This document shows, one piece after another, positions 34,127 through 42,885 of a stretch of DNA of 64,000 nt. Both the position numbers and the translations under genes were made by a program. The notes below the pieces were generated by a model that saw nothing but the letters and a program-made list of their open reading frames with translations, did no database searches and was not told the DNA's origin. Source of the DNA: Paenibacillus mesophilus (lineage in GTDB: Bacteria; Bacillota; Bacilli; Paenibacillales; NBRC-103111); NCBI RefSeq assembly GCF_005938385.1, contig NZ_VCRA01000013.1, positions 1-64,000 on the forward strand, written 5' to 3'. Position 1 is the first letter of the stretch. Each line of letters opens with the position of its first letter.

Positions 34127-37100
34127 TGAACCGCGCGCTCCGTTATGCGGCGTATGGGCCCCTTCTCGTTTTGATCATCGCGGTTCTTGTATCGGCATTG
34201 CGCAATCCGATTGCGAGTCAAACGGCTTTTCTCAACTTGTCGGCAATGAATGGCATTGGCTGGGAAATCCGCGTCGGCGATATTCCTGTCCGGGCTGCGG
34301 GCAGCAGCGGCGGCTGGCAACCGATCGGCATTTTGAACGAGCCTTCACTGGACACTTCTATCAAGGAAGATTACAACGGCTACTACTGGCTGCGGGCGAA
34401 ATTGCCCGGAGAGATGAAGCTGAGGGATCCGCAGCTATTCGTTCAGGGTTACAACCACGTCCAGCTGTTTGTGGAAACCCGGATGATCTATGACTTTAAT
34501 ATGGATCCGATGGATTTCAAGGTAAGCAAATTCTTGCACTGGGGGTTTGCGCCGCTTGAACCTTCCGATGCTGGTTCCATGCTCTACATCCGGGTGCTCC
34601 AGAACGATTCCGATCCGCTGGCCGGCACTTTTCTATTGGGAGAAAAAGGACAGTTTTATGAAAATATGATAGCCCGTGACATGGTCCGGGTGATCTTCTG
34701 CATCATGTTCCTGCATATATCCGTAACGGCTTTCCTGGTCTGGGCCAAACGTCCGAAGATGATGTTGTTTTTGTATTTCGGTATTTTAACGGCTTGTGCC
34801 GCCTACGGAAGCATCGGGAGGGCACAGCTGCTGCTGCATGTTACCGGTTCTCCGCTGCTGGTTTATCTACAGAATGTGGCGGTTCCTCTCGGAGCGTTCG
34901 CGCTGTTCGGCTTCTTATCCGAGGTGTATAAGGGAAAGTTCCGCACCTTTAATCAAATCTCGGCATGGTTCAATCTGATTGTCGCGGTTGCGGCCGGAAT
35001 ATCCGCATTTGTGGATGATGGAACCTATGATTGGATTATAGAAAAAGGGTTTTTGTTGACAGCGCTGCTCTTGATGCCGGCCGCGATCGGTATCCTCGTC
35101 CGGAGCTACGTACGGGAACGCGACCGCGATACATTCTGGATTCTGCTCGGATGCTCCCTGTTCGTGCTATTTGCCCTTCTCCACTATGTCCAAGTGAATG
35201 TATTTCCTTACGATGAAGTGCTGATCCAGTATATCCCGGCTGCATTCTATTTCAGTGAAACGCAGATTGTGTTCGGCGCGATGCTCTTCGTGCTGTGTCT
35301 TGAAGCCGTGTTTATTTTTCGGTTCGACGAAACGCATCGGAAAGTCCGGTTATACGCGGAGGAGCTGGAGCGGAAGAACGAGAAGCTTCTAGAGCTGGAC
35401 CGGCTGAAGGATGACTTTCTTGCAAGGACCTCTCACGAGCTTCGCACGCCTTTGTACGGTATGGTGGGGATGGCGGAAGCTTTGCTGGAGAAGAGAAACG
35501 GTTATTCCGAACCGGAGCTGGATCGCAGGCTTTCCGTCATGATCGCCAGCGGTCGCCGTCTGACTCGGCTCATCAACGATATTCTCGACCATTCCAAAAT
35601 CAAGCATCATGATCTGTCGCTGCACAAGAAGCCGGTGGATGTCCGCCAAGTTGTCGAGCTCGCAATGGCGCTGCTGGAAGAACAGGCGAACGGAAAGGGG
35701 ATCGCTCTTGTCCATACGGTGTCGGCCCAATTGCCGCCAGTTGCTGCGGACGAAGACCGGCTTGAGCAAATTTTCTTCAACTTGATCGGCAATGCGATCA
35801 AATTTACGATACAGGGGAAAGTGGAAGTAAGCGCGGAGGCGCGCGGCAATCTGTTGTTGGTAACCGTGGCGGATACCGGCGAAGGTATAGCTACGGAGGA
35901 GCTGGAGACGGTGTTTGACCCGTTCGTTCAAGCCGCGGCTGTCAGGCAAGCCGGTTATGCCGGAACAGGATTGGGATTGACCGTGAGCAAGCAGCTCATT
36001 GAACTGCACGGCGGGAACATCGAGCTGCAATCCGAACCGGGGGCGGGTACGGCATTTCATTTCTCGCTTCCGTTCTGGGAAGCTGCCGAGTCATCGGATT
36101 CAACAGCTGAAGTTGCCGCTTCAAGCGGCCATAGGCCCGTCCCGGAATCCCGGATTGCCGGCCCAAGTTACCGGGCCGCGGAGGACGGCGAGAGCGAAGA
36201 GAGGGATGCGGCCATACCCACGATTGTCGTTGTGGACGACGAACCGATCAATTTGGATGTCCTCGCCTCGCATCTGGAGCCGGAATACAAAGTGATCCGA
36301 ATGCCGGGAGCCGCCGAAGCCTTACAATGGTTGGAAGAGCATCGAATAAAACCGCCGGAGCTTGTCATTACCGATATCATGATGCCGAAGATGAGCGGGT
36401 ACGAGCTGTGCAAGCGTATCCGGACTTCATACCGCGATTCGGAAATCCCGGTTATTCTGTTAAGCGCGAAAAGCTTGTCCGAGGATATGGACCATGTGCT
36501 GCAAGCCGGCGTCAACGATTTTCTGACGAAACCCGTCTCCAGACTGGAATTGCTAACCCGTGTGCGGCTGCATTTGAGGGTAAGGAGCCTTACTCTTTCT
36601 CTGGAGGGAGAAGTGAGGGAACGCACCGAAGAGCTTGAAGAGACGAACCGGCAACTGCAGCTATCGATGCAGGAAACGCTTCAGGCAATGGAAGAAGTGG
36701 CGATTCTGGAGGAACGCAACCGCATCACCCACCGCATCCACGATACGGTCGGCCATACGCTGACCGCTTCCATTATGCAGCTCGAAGCCGTAAAAAGGCT
36801 GTTGGCAAGCGACACGGCCGCCGCTCTCCAGAAGCTTGTAAATGCGCAGGAAGTGCTGCGCGAAGGACTGGACAGCATCCGCCGCTTCCTTAGGAAGCTG
36901 AAGGAAGACGAGATGAAGAACGATCTGACGGAATCGTTATTGCAATTGATCCATACTACCCGGGAAACCGCAGAAGTTGAAATCGATGCGCATATCGGTT
37001 CGCTGCCCCTGCTAAGCGGACTACACAAAAAAGTCATTTTTCAGGCGCTGCAGGAGGGCTTGACGAACGGGATGAAGCACGGGGGAAGGACCTTCCAATT

Positions 37101-37311
37101 TACGTTGCTCTGCCACGAGAAAGTATTGGACTTTTCCCTGAAAAACAACGGGGCTCCCTATACTCCGGGTTCGTTCGGTATCGGGCTTGCGGCCATCCGT
37201 GAGCGTACCGCACACCTGGGCGGCACGTTGAAAATTTCGAGCGCTTTGCCGGACTGGGGCTGCGATTTGAAGATCAGGATTCCGGTGAACGGGAAGCATC
37301 AGACGATTTGA
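34126..37311 (+). CDS. Giant hybrid sensor kinase with two kinase modules (paralogue of the one at 13474)
   Basis: 1061 residues from ATG 34126, which overlaps the regulator stop as TGATG; AAGGAG lies 11 bases upstream. Same order as its paralogue: extracellular 7TMR-DISM jelly roll (about 30-185, YYWLRAKLPGEMKLRDPQL), seven membrane helices (about 190-400), HisKA H437 (ARTSHELRTPL), HATPase (NAIKF, DTGEGI, GTGLGL), receiver D750 (VITDIMMPK), coiled coil, HisKA_3 H872 (RITHRIHDTVGH) and a last HATPase (EGLTNGMKHGG, GIGLAAIRERT). The internal receiver and the separate NarL-type regulator imply two outputs. The ligand is unknown; 7TMR-DISM sandwiches often bind carbohydrates. Confidence 0.88.
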   Translation: MNRALRYAAYGPLLVLIIAVLVSALRNPIASQTAFLNLSAMNGIGWEIRVGDIPVRAAGSSGGWQPIGILNEPSLDTSIKEDYNGYYWLRAKLPGEMKLRDPQLFVQGYNHVQLFVETRMIYDFNMDPMDFKVSKFLHWGFAPLEPSDAGSMLYIRVLQNDSDPLAGTFLLGEKGQFYENMIARDMVRVIFCIMFLHISVTAFLVWAKRPKMMLFLYFGILTACAAYGSIGRAQLLLHVTGSPLLVYLQNVAVPLGAFALFGFLSEVYKGKFRTFNQISAWFNLIVAVAAGISAFVDDGTYDWIIEKGFLLTALLLMPAAIGILVRSYVRERDRDTFWILLGCSLFVLFALLHYVQVNVFPYDEVLIQYIPAAFYFSETQIVFGAMLFVLCLEAVFIFRFDETHRKVRLYAEELERKNEKLLELDRLKDDFLARTSHELRTPLYGMVGMAEALLEKRNGYSEPELDRRLSVMIASGRRLTRLINDILDHSKIKHHDLSLHKKPVDVRQVVELAMALLEEQANGKGIALVHTVSAQLPPVAADEDRLEQIFFNLIGNAIKFTIQGKVEVSAEARGNLLLVTVADTGEGIATEELETVFDPFVQAAAVRQAGYAGTGLGLTVSKQLIELHGGNIELQSEPGAGTAFHFSLPFWEAAESSDSTAEVAASSGHRPVPESRIAGPSYRAAEDGESEERDAAIPTIVVVDDEPINLDVLASHLEPEYKVIRMPGAAEALQWLEEHRIKPPELVITDIMMPKMSGYELCKRIRTSYRDSEIPVILLSAKSLSEDMDHVLQAGVNDFLTKPVSRLELLTRVRLHLRVRSLTLSLEGEVRERTEELEETNRQLQLSMQETLQAMEEVAILEERNRITHRIHDTVGHTLTASIMQLEAVKRLLASDTAAALQKLVNAQEVLREGLDSIRRFLRKLKEDEMKNDLTESLLQLIHTTRETAEVEIDAHIGSLPLLSGLHKKVIFQALQEGLTNGMKHGGRTFQFTLLCHEKVLDFSLKNNGAPYTPGSFGIGLAAIRERTAHLGGTLKISSALPDWGCDLKIRIPVNGKHQTI

Positions 37312-37324
37312 TACGCCAAGCTGG

Positions 37325-37453
37325 CACAAAAAAAGAGACCCGCAAGCAACGGGCCGCGGGTCTTTCCAAAATTTATATTCAAAAAGGGGGTCGACTTTTA
37401 TTATAGCCGGCTTACATTAAGGGCAGATGAAAGAAATATTTCATTTATGTTAC
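37325..37453 (-). repeat. Terminator-bearing ~130-bp repeat, copy 1
   Basis: This copy lies 27 bases past the flippase stop. Its core is a Rho-independent terminator on the minus strand: AGACCCGC (37336-37343) pairs with GCGGGTCT (37356-37363) and is followed there by CTTTTTTT. The copy shares with 39197-39327 also the blocks TATATTCAAAAAGGGGGTCG, ACTTTTATTATAG and GATGAAAGAAATATTTCA, differing at scattered bases. Confidence 0.8.
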
Positions 37454-37480
37454 AAATTCGCGTCGCAAAATTACACGATC

Positions 37481-39100
37481 TCAACCGCCCGCCGTACCGG
37501 GCTTCCGCTTGAACCTTCGCATGATCTTCTGCACCGGCGCGGGAAGCCTCGCGGCGTCCTCGGCGGTAACGACCTTCGTCAGCGCCAGCAGTGCGACGTA
37601 AACGACGATAACGACTCCCCCGACGATAACCGCGTCAAGCATATGGCTCATGCGGTAGCCGAAAGGCTGGACGTAATGATGGGTGACCCATTCGAGTCCG
37701 AAGCCGGCCGCGTACACGAGTACAGCCGTTACCGCCAAGCCAAACCATTTTTTCCCCAGAATCGTATAATCCACATGTCTCCGCAAAATAACGAGGTTCA
37801 ACTGCGCCATGACGATGAAGCAAAGCGCCGTCGAGGCGATAATGCCGTAAATGCCGAACACCGGAGCAAGCAAATAGCTGCACGCCAGCTTGACTACAAG
37901 ACCGATGCAGACGTGCACGATCAACGGACGCATCTGACCGATTCCCATCAGAACCGCGCCCGACGTCTGCATGACGATCTGGAACATCGCGCTTGCTGTC
38001 AGCAGTACGATAATGCCAGTGCCGTCGTCGTTGCCGAACATGAAAATATTGATCGGCCGCGCAGCCACGCAGATAGCCAGCACGAGCGGCAGCCCCGACA
38101 GGACGGAAATGTACAGCGCTCTGGACGCTTGCGAATTGACTAAAGCATGGTCTTTCCGCGCGAACGCGGAAGAAATGACGGGAACGGCCGACTGGCTCAG
38201 CGCGATGGCCAAAATGATCGGGATGCCCGCAAGCGACTGGGCCCGGCCGCCGAGTATCCCGAGCGCGTCAACCGCCGCCTCGTGAGACAAATCCGGCTGC
38301 AGCAGCCCGACCGTTATCGTCGTATCGATCGCGTTGATCAAAGGTACGGCCATCGAGAACAGTACGATCGGCACCGACAGCTTGAACAGCTTACCGTAAA
38401 TATCCCGGTAGCTCATCAGCGCCGCCGCCGACTTGTTGCCGACATGGCCGCTGCGGCGATCCTCCCGCTTCAGCAATACGGCATAATACAGCATGACGAG
38501 CACGGCTCCGACGCTTCCCGCCACGCCTCCGAACGACGCCCCGGCAACCGCCCACGCTTGTCCCCAGCCGATTTGCAGCAGCAAGTACGCAAGGCCGATC
38601 GCCGCGACGAGCCGGACGATCTGCTCGATAATTTGCGACAGCCCGTTCGGGGCCATCCGCTGCCTGCCCTGGAAATAGCCGCGCATAATGGCGATGAGCG
38701 GGAACAACAGAAGCGCCGGCGCAGTCGCCCGAATGGCAAGCGTCGCGTTCGGTACTCCGGATATGTTCTCGTAATATGGGGCGGCGAGCACCATGAGAAG
38801 GGTCATGATGGCACCGGCCGCCAGCGCGAACTTGACCGCGGCCTGGTAAATCCGCTGCGCTTCCCCGTATTGCCCGAGAGCATTTCGCTCGGATACCAGC
38901 TTGCTAAGCGCGCTCGGAATGCCCGCCGTCGCCAGCACGAGCAGCATCATATAAATGTTGAACGCGTTCGAGAACGTGGCCATGCCCGCATCGTCCAGCA
39001 GGTGGACGAGCGGAATGCGCTGAACGGCGCCCAGCACGCGGGCGATTAACGCGGCCAGCGCCAAAATAATCGTACCTTTGACTAACGAATCTTTCGACAA
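37481..39100 (-). CDS. MurJ/SpoVB-type MOP superfamily flippase
   Basis: 539 residues with about 14 transmembrane helices. LVKGTIILALAALIARVLGAVQRIPL at the N-terminus, the ATAGIPSALSKLVSERNALG loop and MRGYFQGRQRMAPNGLSQIIEQIVRL are typical of the SpoVB/YtgP (MurJ) group that moves lipid-linked cell-wall precursors across the membrane. I place the start at TTG 39100, because AGAAGG lies 10 bases before it and a TATAAT -10 at 39146-39141 makes upstream starts untranscribed. Both ends of the gene are bracketed by copies of the same terminator repeat. Whether it serves vegetative wall or spore cortex is not readable. Confidence 0.85.
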   Translation of the reverse strand: MSKDSLVKGTIILALAALIARVLGAVQRIPLVHLLDDAGMATFSNAFNIYMMLLVLATAGIPSALSKLVSERNALGQYGEAQRIYQAAVKFALAAGAIMTLLMVLAAPYYENISGVPNATLAIRATAPALLLFPLIAIMRGYFQGRQRMAPNGLSQIIEQIVRLVAAIGLAYLLLQIGWGQAWAVAGASFGGVAGSVGAVLVMLYYAVLLKREDRRSGHVGNKSAAALMSYRDIYGKLFKLSVPIVLFSMAVPLINAIDTTITVGLLQPDLSHEAAVDALGILGGRAQSLAGIPIILAIALSQSAVPVISSAFARKDHALVNSQASRALYISVLSGLPLVLAICVAARPINIFMFGNDDGTGIIVLLTASAMFQIVMQTSGAVLMGIGQMRPLIVHVCIGLVVKLACSYLLAPVFGIYGIIASTALCFIVMAQLNLVILRRHVDYTILGKKWFGLAVTAVLVYAAGFGLEWVTHHYVQPFGYRMSHMLDAVIVGGVVIVVYVALLALTKVVTAEDAARLPAPVQKIMRRFKRKPGTAGG

Positions 39101-39140
39101 AGAACTCGTACCTTCTTCCGCAAAAAATAATGACTGCTCC

Positions 39141-39146
39141 ATTATA
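39141..39146 (-). promoter_or_regulatory. -10 element of the flippase gene
   Basis: TATAAT on the minus strand at 39146-39141, 41 bases before the TTG start. The -35 is poor. It decides the start choice for the downstream gene. Confidence 0.45.
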
Positions 39147-39196
39147 CAACGATTCGGACGCGAACTCACCCTCTCCGCCGCGAAAAAAACAAGCCG

Positions 39197-39327
39197 GCAA
39201 AAAAAGAGACCCGCAAGCAACGGGCCGCGGGTCTTTCAACTATATATATTCAAAAAGGGGGTCGACTTTTATTATAGGCGCTCTTCATTAAGGGAAGATG
39301 AAAGAAATATTTCAGTTGTATTACAAA
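39197..39327 (-). repeat. Terminator-bearing ~130-bp repeat, copy 2
   Basis: This copy, in the same orientation as 37325-37453, lies 9 bases past the aldo-keto reductase stop. It supplies a minus-strand terminator for the six-gene operon (AGACCCGC/GCGGGTCT, 39207-39234, with a run of seven T beyond). Confidence 0.8.
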
Positions 39328-39336
39328 AACCGGCAT

Positions 39337-40299
39337 TTATTTTGCCTGAACCCACATGGCGGGCGTAATCAATACCGGAGGTACGCTGCGAAAATCGGTT
39401 TCGAGCCTGTGTCTCGCCCGCTCCGACAAGGCCGGCCCCGAGACGAGCTTTACATTATCGTCGATCTGCTCGGGACGCTCGGCACCGATAACCAGGCAGC
39501 CGATCCCCTCGGTATCCCGCACGTAGCCCATCGCCAGCTCGGCGACGGACATCCCTTCCCCGTCAGCGATCTCCGCCAGCTTCTTCAATGCTTCCCGGGC
39601 TATCGTCCCGAGCGGCTCGGGCAAGCCTTCGGCGGAGCGGAAAAAGAGGCCCTGCAGGAAAACGCTGCGGGCGACGACGATTTTACCGTCCTCCCGGAAC
39701 TGGTGAAGCGCGCCGCACTCGACCGCACGCCGGTCCCACAAGTTGAGCGGCAGCTGAATCGCCTCGTAAATGTCGTCGCGCAGCAAGCGGCCGCAATAGG
39801 CGAATTGCTCATCGGAGTTGGCACCGAGCGAAACGCCCGCCCTCTCGATCAACCCGCTCCTCTGCAACCGTTTCAGCAGCTCCGCCACTCGGCTTCCGTA
39901 CGCCTCCAGAACGGCCGGATCGTGTATCATTAGCGCCGGGAGCGTCCGCAGCCGCAGCCGCTCCAAGATCGTCTCCACCCGCCCGGTTACTTGCTTCTCC
40001 AAGGCGGCCGAGTCGAGATTCAAGTCGGTCTTCAGCTTGGAAACGATAAACGGGGCAGGCTTCCCCTCGAAATAACGCCCCAGCTTCAGCTCCGCGTCGC
40101 CGTATTCGAGCGCCGTATCGAAGCAGTTGATGCCGTGCTCCGCGCAGCGGTCAAGCAGCGCCTCCGCGTCAACCTCACCGGTCCGGTTGGCGATCCCGTA
40201 TCCGGTTATGCCGAGCTGCGCCGTTCCGAGCATCAGCTTGGACAGCCCCAGGCCGCCCGCCCCGGCGAAAGGCGTTTCGCCGTTTACCATCCGCTCCAT
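39337..40299 (-). CDS. Aldo/keto reductase
   Basis: 320 residues with the AKR barrel landmarks: LMLGTAQLG, CFDTALEYGDAE (Asp and Tyr of the tetrad), IVSKL (Lys), ALMIHDP (His), and the C-terminal VIGAERPEQIDDNV NADP-site segment. Its start overlaps the SDR stop upstream by 16 bases, so the two are coupled. It is the last gene of a six-gene operon and ends at the terminator repeat. In this context it probably reduces or oxidises a sugar or sugar-derived carbonyl; the substrate is unknown. Confidence 0.82.
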   Translation of the reverse strand: MERMVNGETPFAGAGGLGLSKLMLGTAQLGITGYGIANRTGEVDAEALLDRCAEHGINCFDTALEYGDAELKLGRYFEGKPAPFIVSKLKTDLNLDSAALEKQVTGRVETILERLRLRTLPALMIHDPAVLEAYGSRVAELLKRLQRSGLIERAGVSLGANSDEQFAYCGRLLRDDIYEAIQLPLNLWDRRAVECGALHQFREDGKIVVARSVFLQGLFFRSAEGLPEPLGTIAREALKKLAEIADGEGMSVAELAMGYVRDTEGIGCLVIGAERPEQIDDNVKLVSGPALSERARHRLETDFRSVPPVLITPAMWVQAK

Positions 40300-41084
40300 C
40301 CCCCGTCGACGACGAGATTGTGCCCCGTCACATATTTCGATGCATCGGAAGCCAGGTAGACAATAGCTCCCTTGATGTCGGTATCGTCGGCCATTCTACC
40401 GAGCGGGGTGCGCTCGATATAATTGCGAAGGAATTCCTCCGCACGGATCTCGTTCGACGTACCGACCGGATTATACCCGCCCGGACTGATACAGTTGACG
40501 CGGATGTTGTGCTTGCCGTAGTAATTGGCCAGCCACTTCGTCATGCCGACCATTCCCCATTTGGCGTACGTGTACTCGATTCCGCTCGTCATGCCCGTAT
40601 CGCCGTACACCGGAAAGTGCGGTCCGAGGATGCCTTGGATCGAGGCGATATTGATGATGTTGCCTCCTCCGCGCTCGCGCATCGTCTTTACGACAGCTTT
40701 GGACACCAACATTAACCCGAGCCCGTTTACTTGCTGTGCGGCCGACCAGCCTTCTGAAGTCGTTTTCTCGATGTCGTTCAGACCGGTCCGCGAAACGGAA
40801 TTGTTCACCAAAATATCGATACCGCCATAGCGGGCCGACGATTCGCTTACGAACGACCCGATGCTGTCTTCGTCCGCCAAATCGAGCCGCACGCCGTACG
40901 CGCTATATCCGCGGCCGCGCAAACCGGCCGCCTTCTCTTCGCATTGCTCCCGGTTGCGGGAGGCGATCAACACAGTCGCCCCGGCTTCGCACAACGCTTC
41001 GGAAATATGGGCTCCGTACAATCCCGAACCGCCCGTGACGACGGCAATTTTGCCATCCAGCCGAAAAAGGCTCATTACATTCAT
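40284..41084 (-). CDS. Short-chain dehydrogenase/reductase
   Basis: 266 residues: IAVVTGGSGLYGAHISEAL (TGxxxGxG), NNS at 94-96, catalytic S148 in INIASIQG, Y171 and K175 in YTYAK, and the C-terminal YVTGHNLVVDGGWSGW typical of polyol/sugar-acid type SDRs. LGRMADDTDIKGAIVYLASDAS resembles gluconate-5-dehydrogenase relatives. GGGGGAATCGGAA precedes the ATG. It lies between the aspartoacylase-like and aldo-keto reductase genes. Confidence 0.85.
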   Translation of the reverse strand: MNVMSLFRLDGKIAVVTGGSGLYGAHISEALCEAGATVLIASRNREQCEEKAAGLRGRGYSAYGVRLDLADEDSIGSFVSESSARYGGIDILVNNSVSRTGLNDIEKTTSEGWSAAQQVNGLGLMLVSKAVVKTMRERGGGNIINIASIQGILGPHFPVYGDTGMTSGIEYTYAKWGMVGMTKWLANYYGKHNIRVNCISPGGYNPVGTSNEIRAEEFLRNYIERTPLGRMADDTDIKGAIVYLASDASKYVTGHNLVVDGGWSGW

Positions 41085-41106
41085 TTCCGATTCCCCCGTT
41101 CCTTTG

Positions 41107-42129
41107 CTACGCTTGACTGATGTCCGACGGAGCCACCATAAACAACGGCTCTCCCTTGCGGACCGCGGGGGTCCCGGGAAGCATGACGACTACTCCATTG
41201 CGGGAAGCGCATACGTGCTGCAGCTCCGATCCGTCGAAGCCGAATATCGTTCCGATCCGCTCGCCTTTGCGGACATCCGAGCTTAAAGACACCGCCGGGA
41301 TGAAGAAGCCGTCCGCCTCCGCGGTTTCCGAGCCGTCGAAATTGCCGTCCCCGTATATGCGCCGCGAAGCCGTCTGCTGCATATCGGCGGTCGACTCCGC
41401 TCCGGATTGCTCCGGAGAGAGCATGCCCAGATGGCGCATCAGCCTGAACGCGCCGTCATAAAACGATTGCGCATCATCGCGCCGTATGCGGCGGCCTCCA
41501 TACGCTTCCGTGTATAACCACGGAACGTTCAGCGCAAGAGCCGACGAGACGCTTCGCCCCGGAGCGATTGTTTCATGCGCCCACAGCAGATCGATGCCGA
41601 ATGCTTCCGCGGCCGCCCGGCTGCGCCTGCCGATTTCCGTGCCGTCATTATGGTAATAGCCGACAAGTGTGGATACGGCGTAATGCGTCCCTCCACTGTG
41701 CAGGTCGAGCATAAAGTCGGCTTGCGCGATAAACCGATGGTGCAAATGCCAAGCGATCCGTTCCGTCGGCGTCCCTTCCGGGTTGCCGGGAAACACCCGC
41801 GCCATATTGGCGCCATCCTCCGGCGATACGCGCGTCCCCCCTCGATAAGAGAGCAGGTTTGCTTGAGGAACGAGGATCAGCGATCCCTTCAGCCGCTCCG
41901 GCTGCAAATCGCGATACAGGCGCAGTACCGTCTCCACGCCTTCATATTCATCGCCGTGAACGCCGGCCAGTACTAGCAGCGTTTTGCCCGCCTCCGCTCC
42001 TTCGATCTGCAGCACGGGCAGCTCGAGAGGCTGCGCAAGCCCGATATCCGCGATCAGCTCCAAGCTCCGCTTCGTTCCCCGTGCCGCCGACTTCGCGTCG
42101 TAACGGTCGATCTCTATTCGAACGGCCAT
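41107..42129 (-). CDS. Succinylglutamate desuccinylase/aspartoacylase family zinc hydrolase
   Basis: 340 residues. Zinc-carboxypeptidase-like active site: LAGVHGDEYEG (His and Glu ligands), MLDLHSGG (third His), and a Glu near LYTEAYGG as candidate base. The C-terminal biotinyl-like domain, ending RNGVVVMLPGTPAVRKGEPLFMV, is common in AstE-like deacylases. It should remove an acyl group from an amide. In the operon this suggests an N-acylated amino compound as intermediate. AAGGAGAGCGACCA precedes the ATG. Confidence 0.82.
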   Translation of the reverse strand: MAVRIEIDRYDAKSAARGTKRSLELIADIGLAQPLELPVLQIEGAEAGKTLLVLAGVHGDEYEGVETVLRLYRDLQPERLKGSLILVPQANLLSYRGGTRVSPEDGANMARVFPGNPEGTPTERIAWHLHHRFIAQADFMLDLHSGGTHYAVSTLVGYYHNDGTEIGRRSRAAAEAFGIDLLWAHETIAPGRSVSSALALNVPWLYTEAYGGRRIRRDDAQSFYDGAFRLMRHLGMLSPEQSGAESTADMQQTASRRIYGDGNFDGSETAEADGFFIPAVSLSSDVRKGERIGTIFGFDGSELQHVCASRNGVVVMLPGTPAVRKGEPLFMVAPSDISQA

Positions 42130-42150
42130 TGGTCGCTCTCCTTCCCAATC

Positions 42151-42885
42151 TTAAACTATACTGAGCGGCGGCAAGCCTTGGAGAAACCGGCTATGTGCCG
42201 CAGCTATCGCGTCTCCGCCGTTCTCGGTCAGTGCAGCTCCGTGTCCCGGATAAAGCTGCTCCACGTCGAGCTGCGCAAGCGCCGCGATCGTCTTCCGGTA
42301 ATCGCCCATGGAGAAGTCCGGCGTTCGGATGACCGCCAACTTGCCCTCCGCGAATACAGCGTCGGCGGCGAACAACGCCTTCATTTCCGGACAGTAGTAA
42401 CAAACCATGTCGAAGCTATGTCCGGGCGCGGCTATAACCTCCAGCGTCAAATCGCCCGAACGGATCGCGTCGCCGGCCTTTACGACACGATCCACCTTGC
42501 AGGGCGCAAGGCGGTACCAATCCGGATACGTCCCGGCGGCGCGGGCATCCGCGAGCGAGGTGAGCACCTCGTCTCCGCTCTCCACCATCCCTGCGGTCGG
42601 CTCCGCCGCGACGACCTCGACTCCGAAAAGCTCCCTCCATATTGCCGCACCGCCACCATGATCCGCATGGGCGTGAGTCAGAAGAAGCTTCCCTACCTTA
42701 TCCGGCGGAAGGCCGTCCTCCTCCAGCCGGCGGAACATCAGCTCCGGCTCGATGCCGGAACCCGCATCGATCACGACGACTTCGGCCCCCGTATCGATCG
42801 CATATACGTTGCAATCATAAAAACTGCTTAACCCGTATCCGAGCCCGCCTCCGCCGATTACGCTCACCCGCTCCGTCAGTCTCAT
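42151..42885 (-). CDS. Metallo-beta-lactamase-fold hydrolase
   Basis: 244 residues from the ATG at 42885, overlapping the Gfo/Idh stop (ATGA), with GGAGGACGGGGCGGA ahead. The di-metal site is LTHAHADHGGG (HxHxDH), with further ligands in APGHSFD, ADAVF and PGHG. It is of the glyoxalase II/lactonase-like group and probably hydrolyses an ester, lactone or thioester within the operon's pathway. Upstream frame extension to 43020 overlaps its neighbour and lacks a ribosome site. Confidence 0.82.
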   Translation of the reverse strand: MRLTERVSVIGGGGLGYGLSSFYDCNVYAIDTGAEVVVIDAGSGIEPELMFRRLEEDGLPPDKVGKLLLTHAHADHGGGAAIWRELFGVEVVAAEPTAGMVESGDEVLTSLADARAAGTYPDWYRLAPCKVDRVVKAGDAIRSGDLTLEVIAAPGHSFDMVCYYCPEMKALFAADAVFAEGKLAVIRTPDFSMGDYRKTIAALAQLDVEQLYPGHGAALTENGGDAIAAAHSRFLQGLPPLSIV

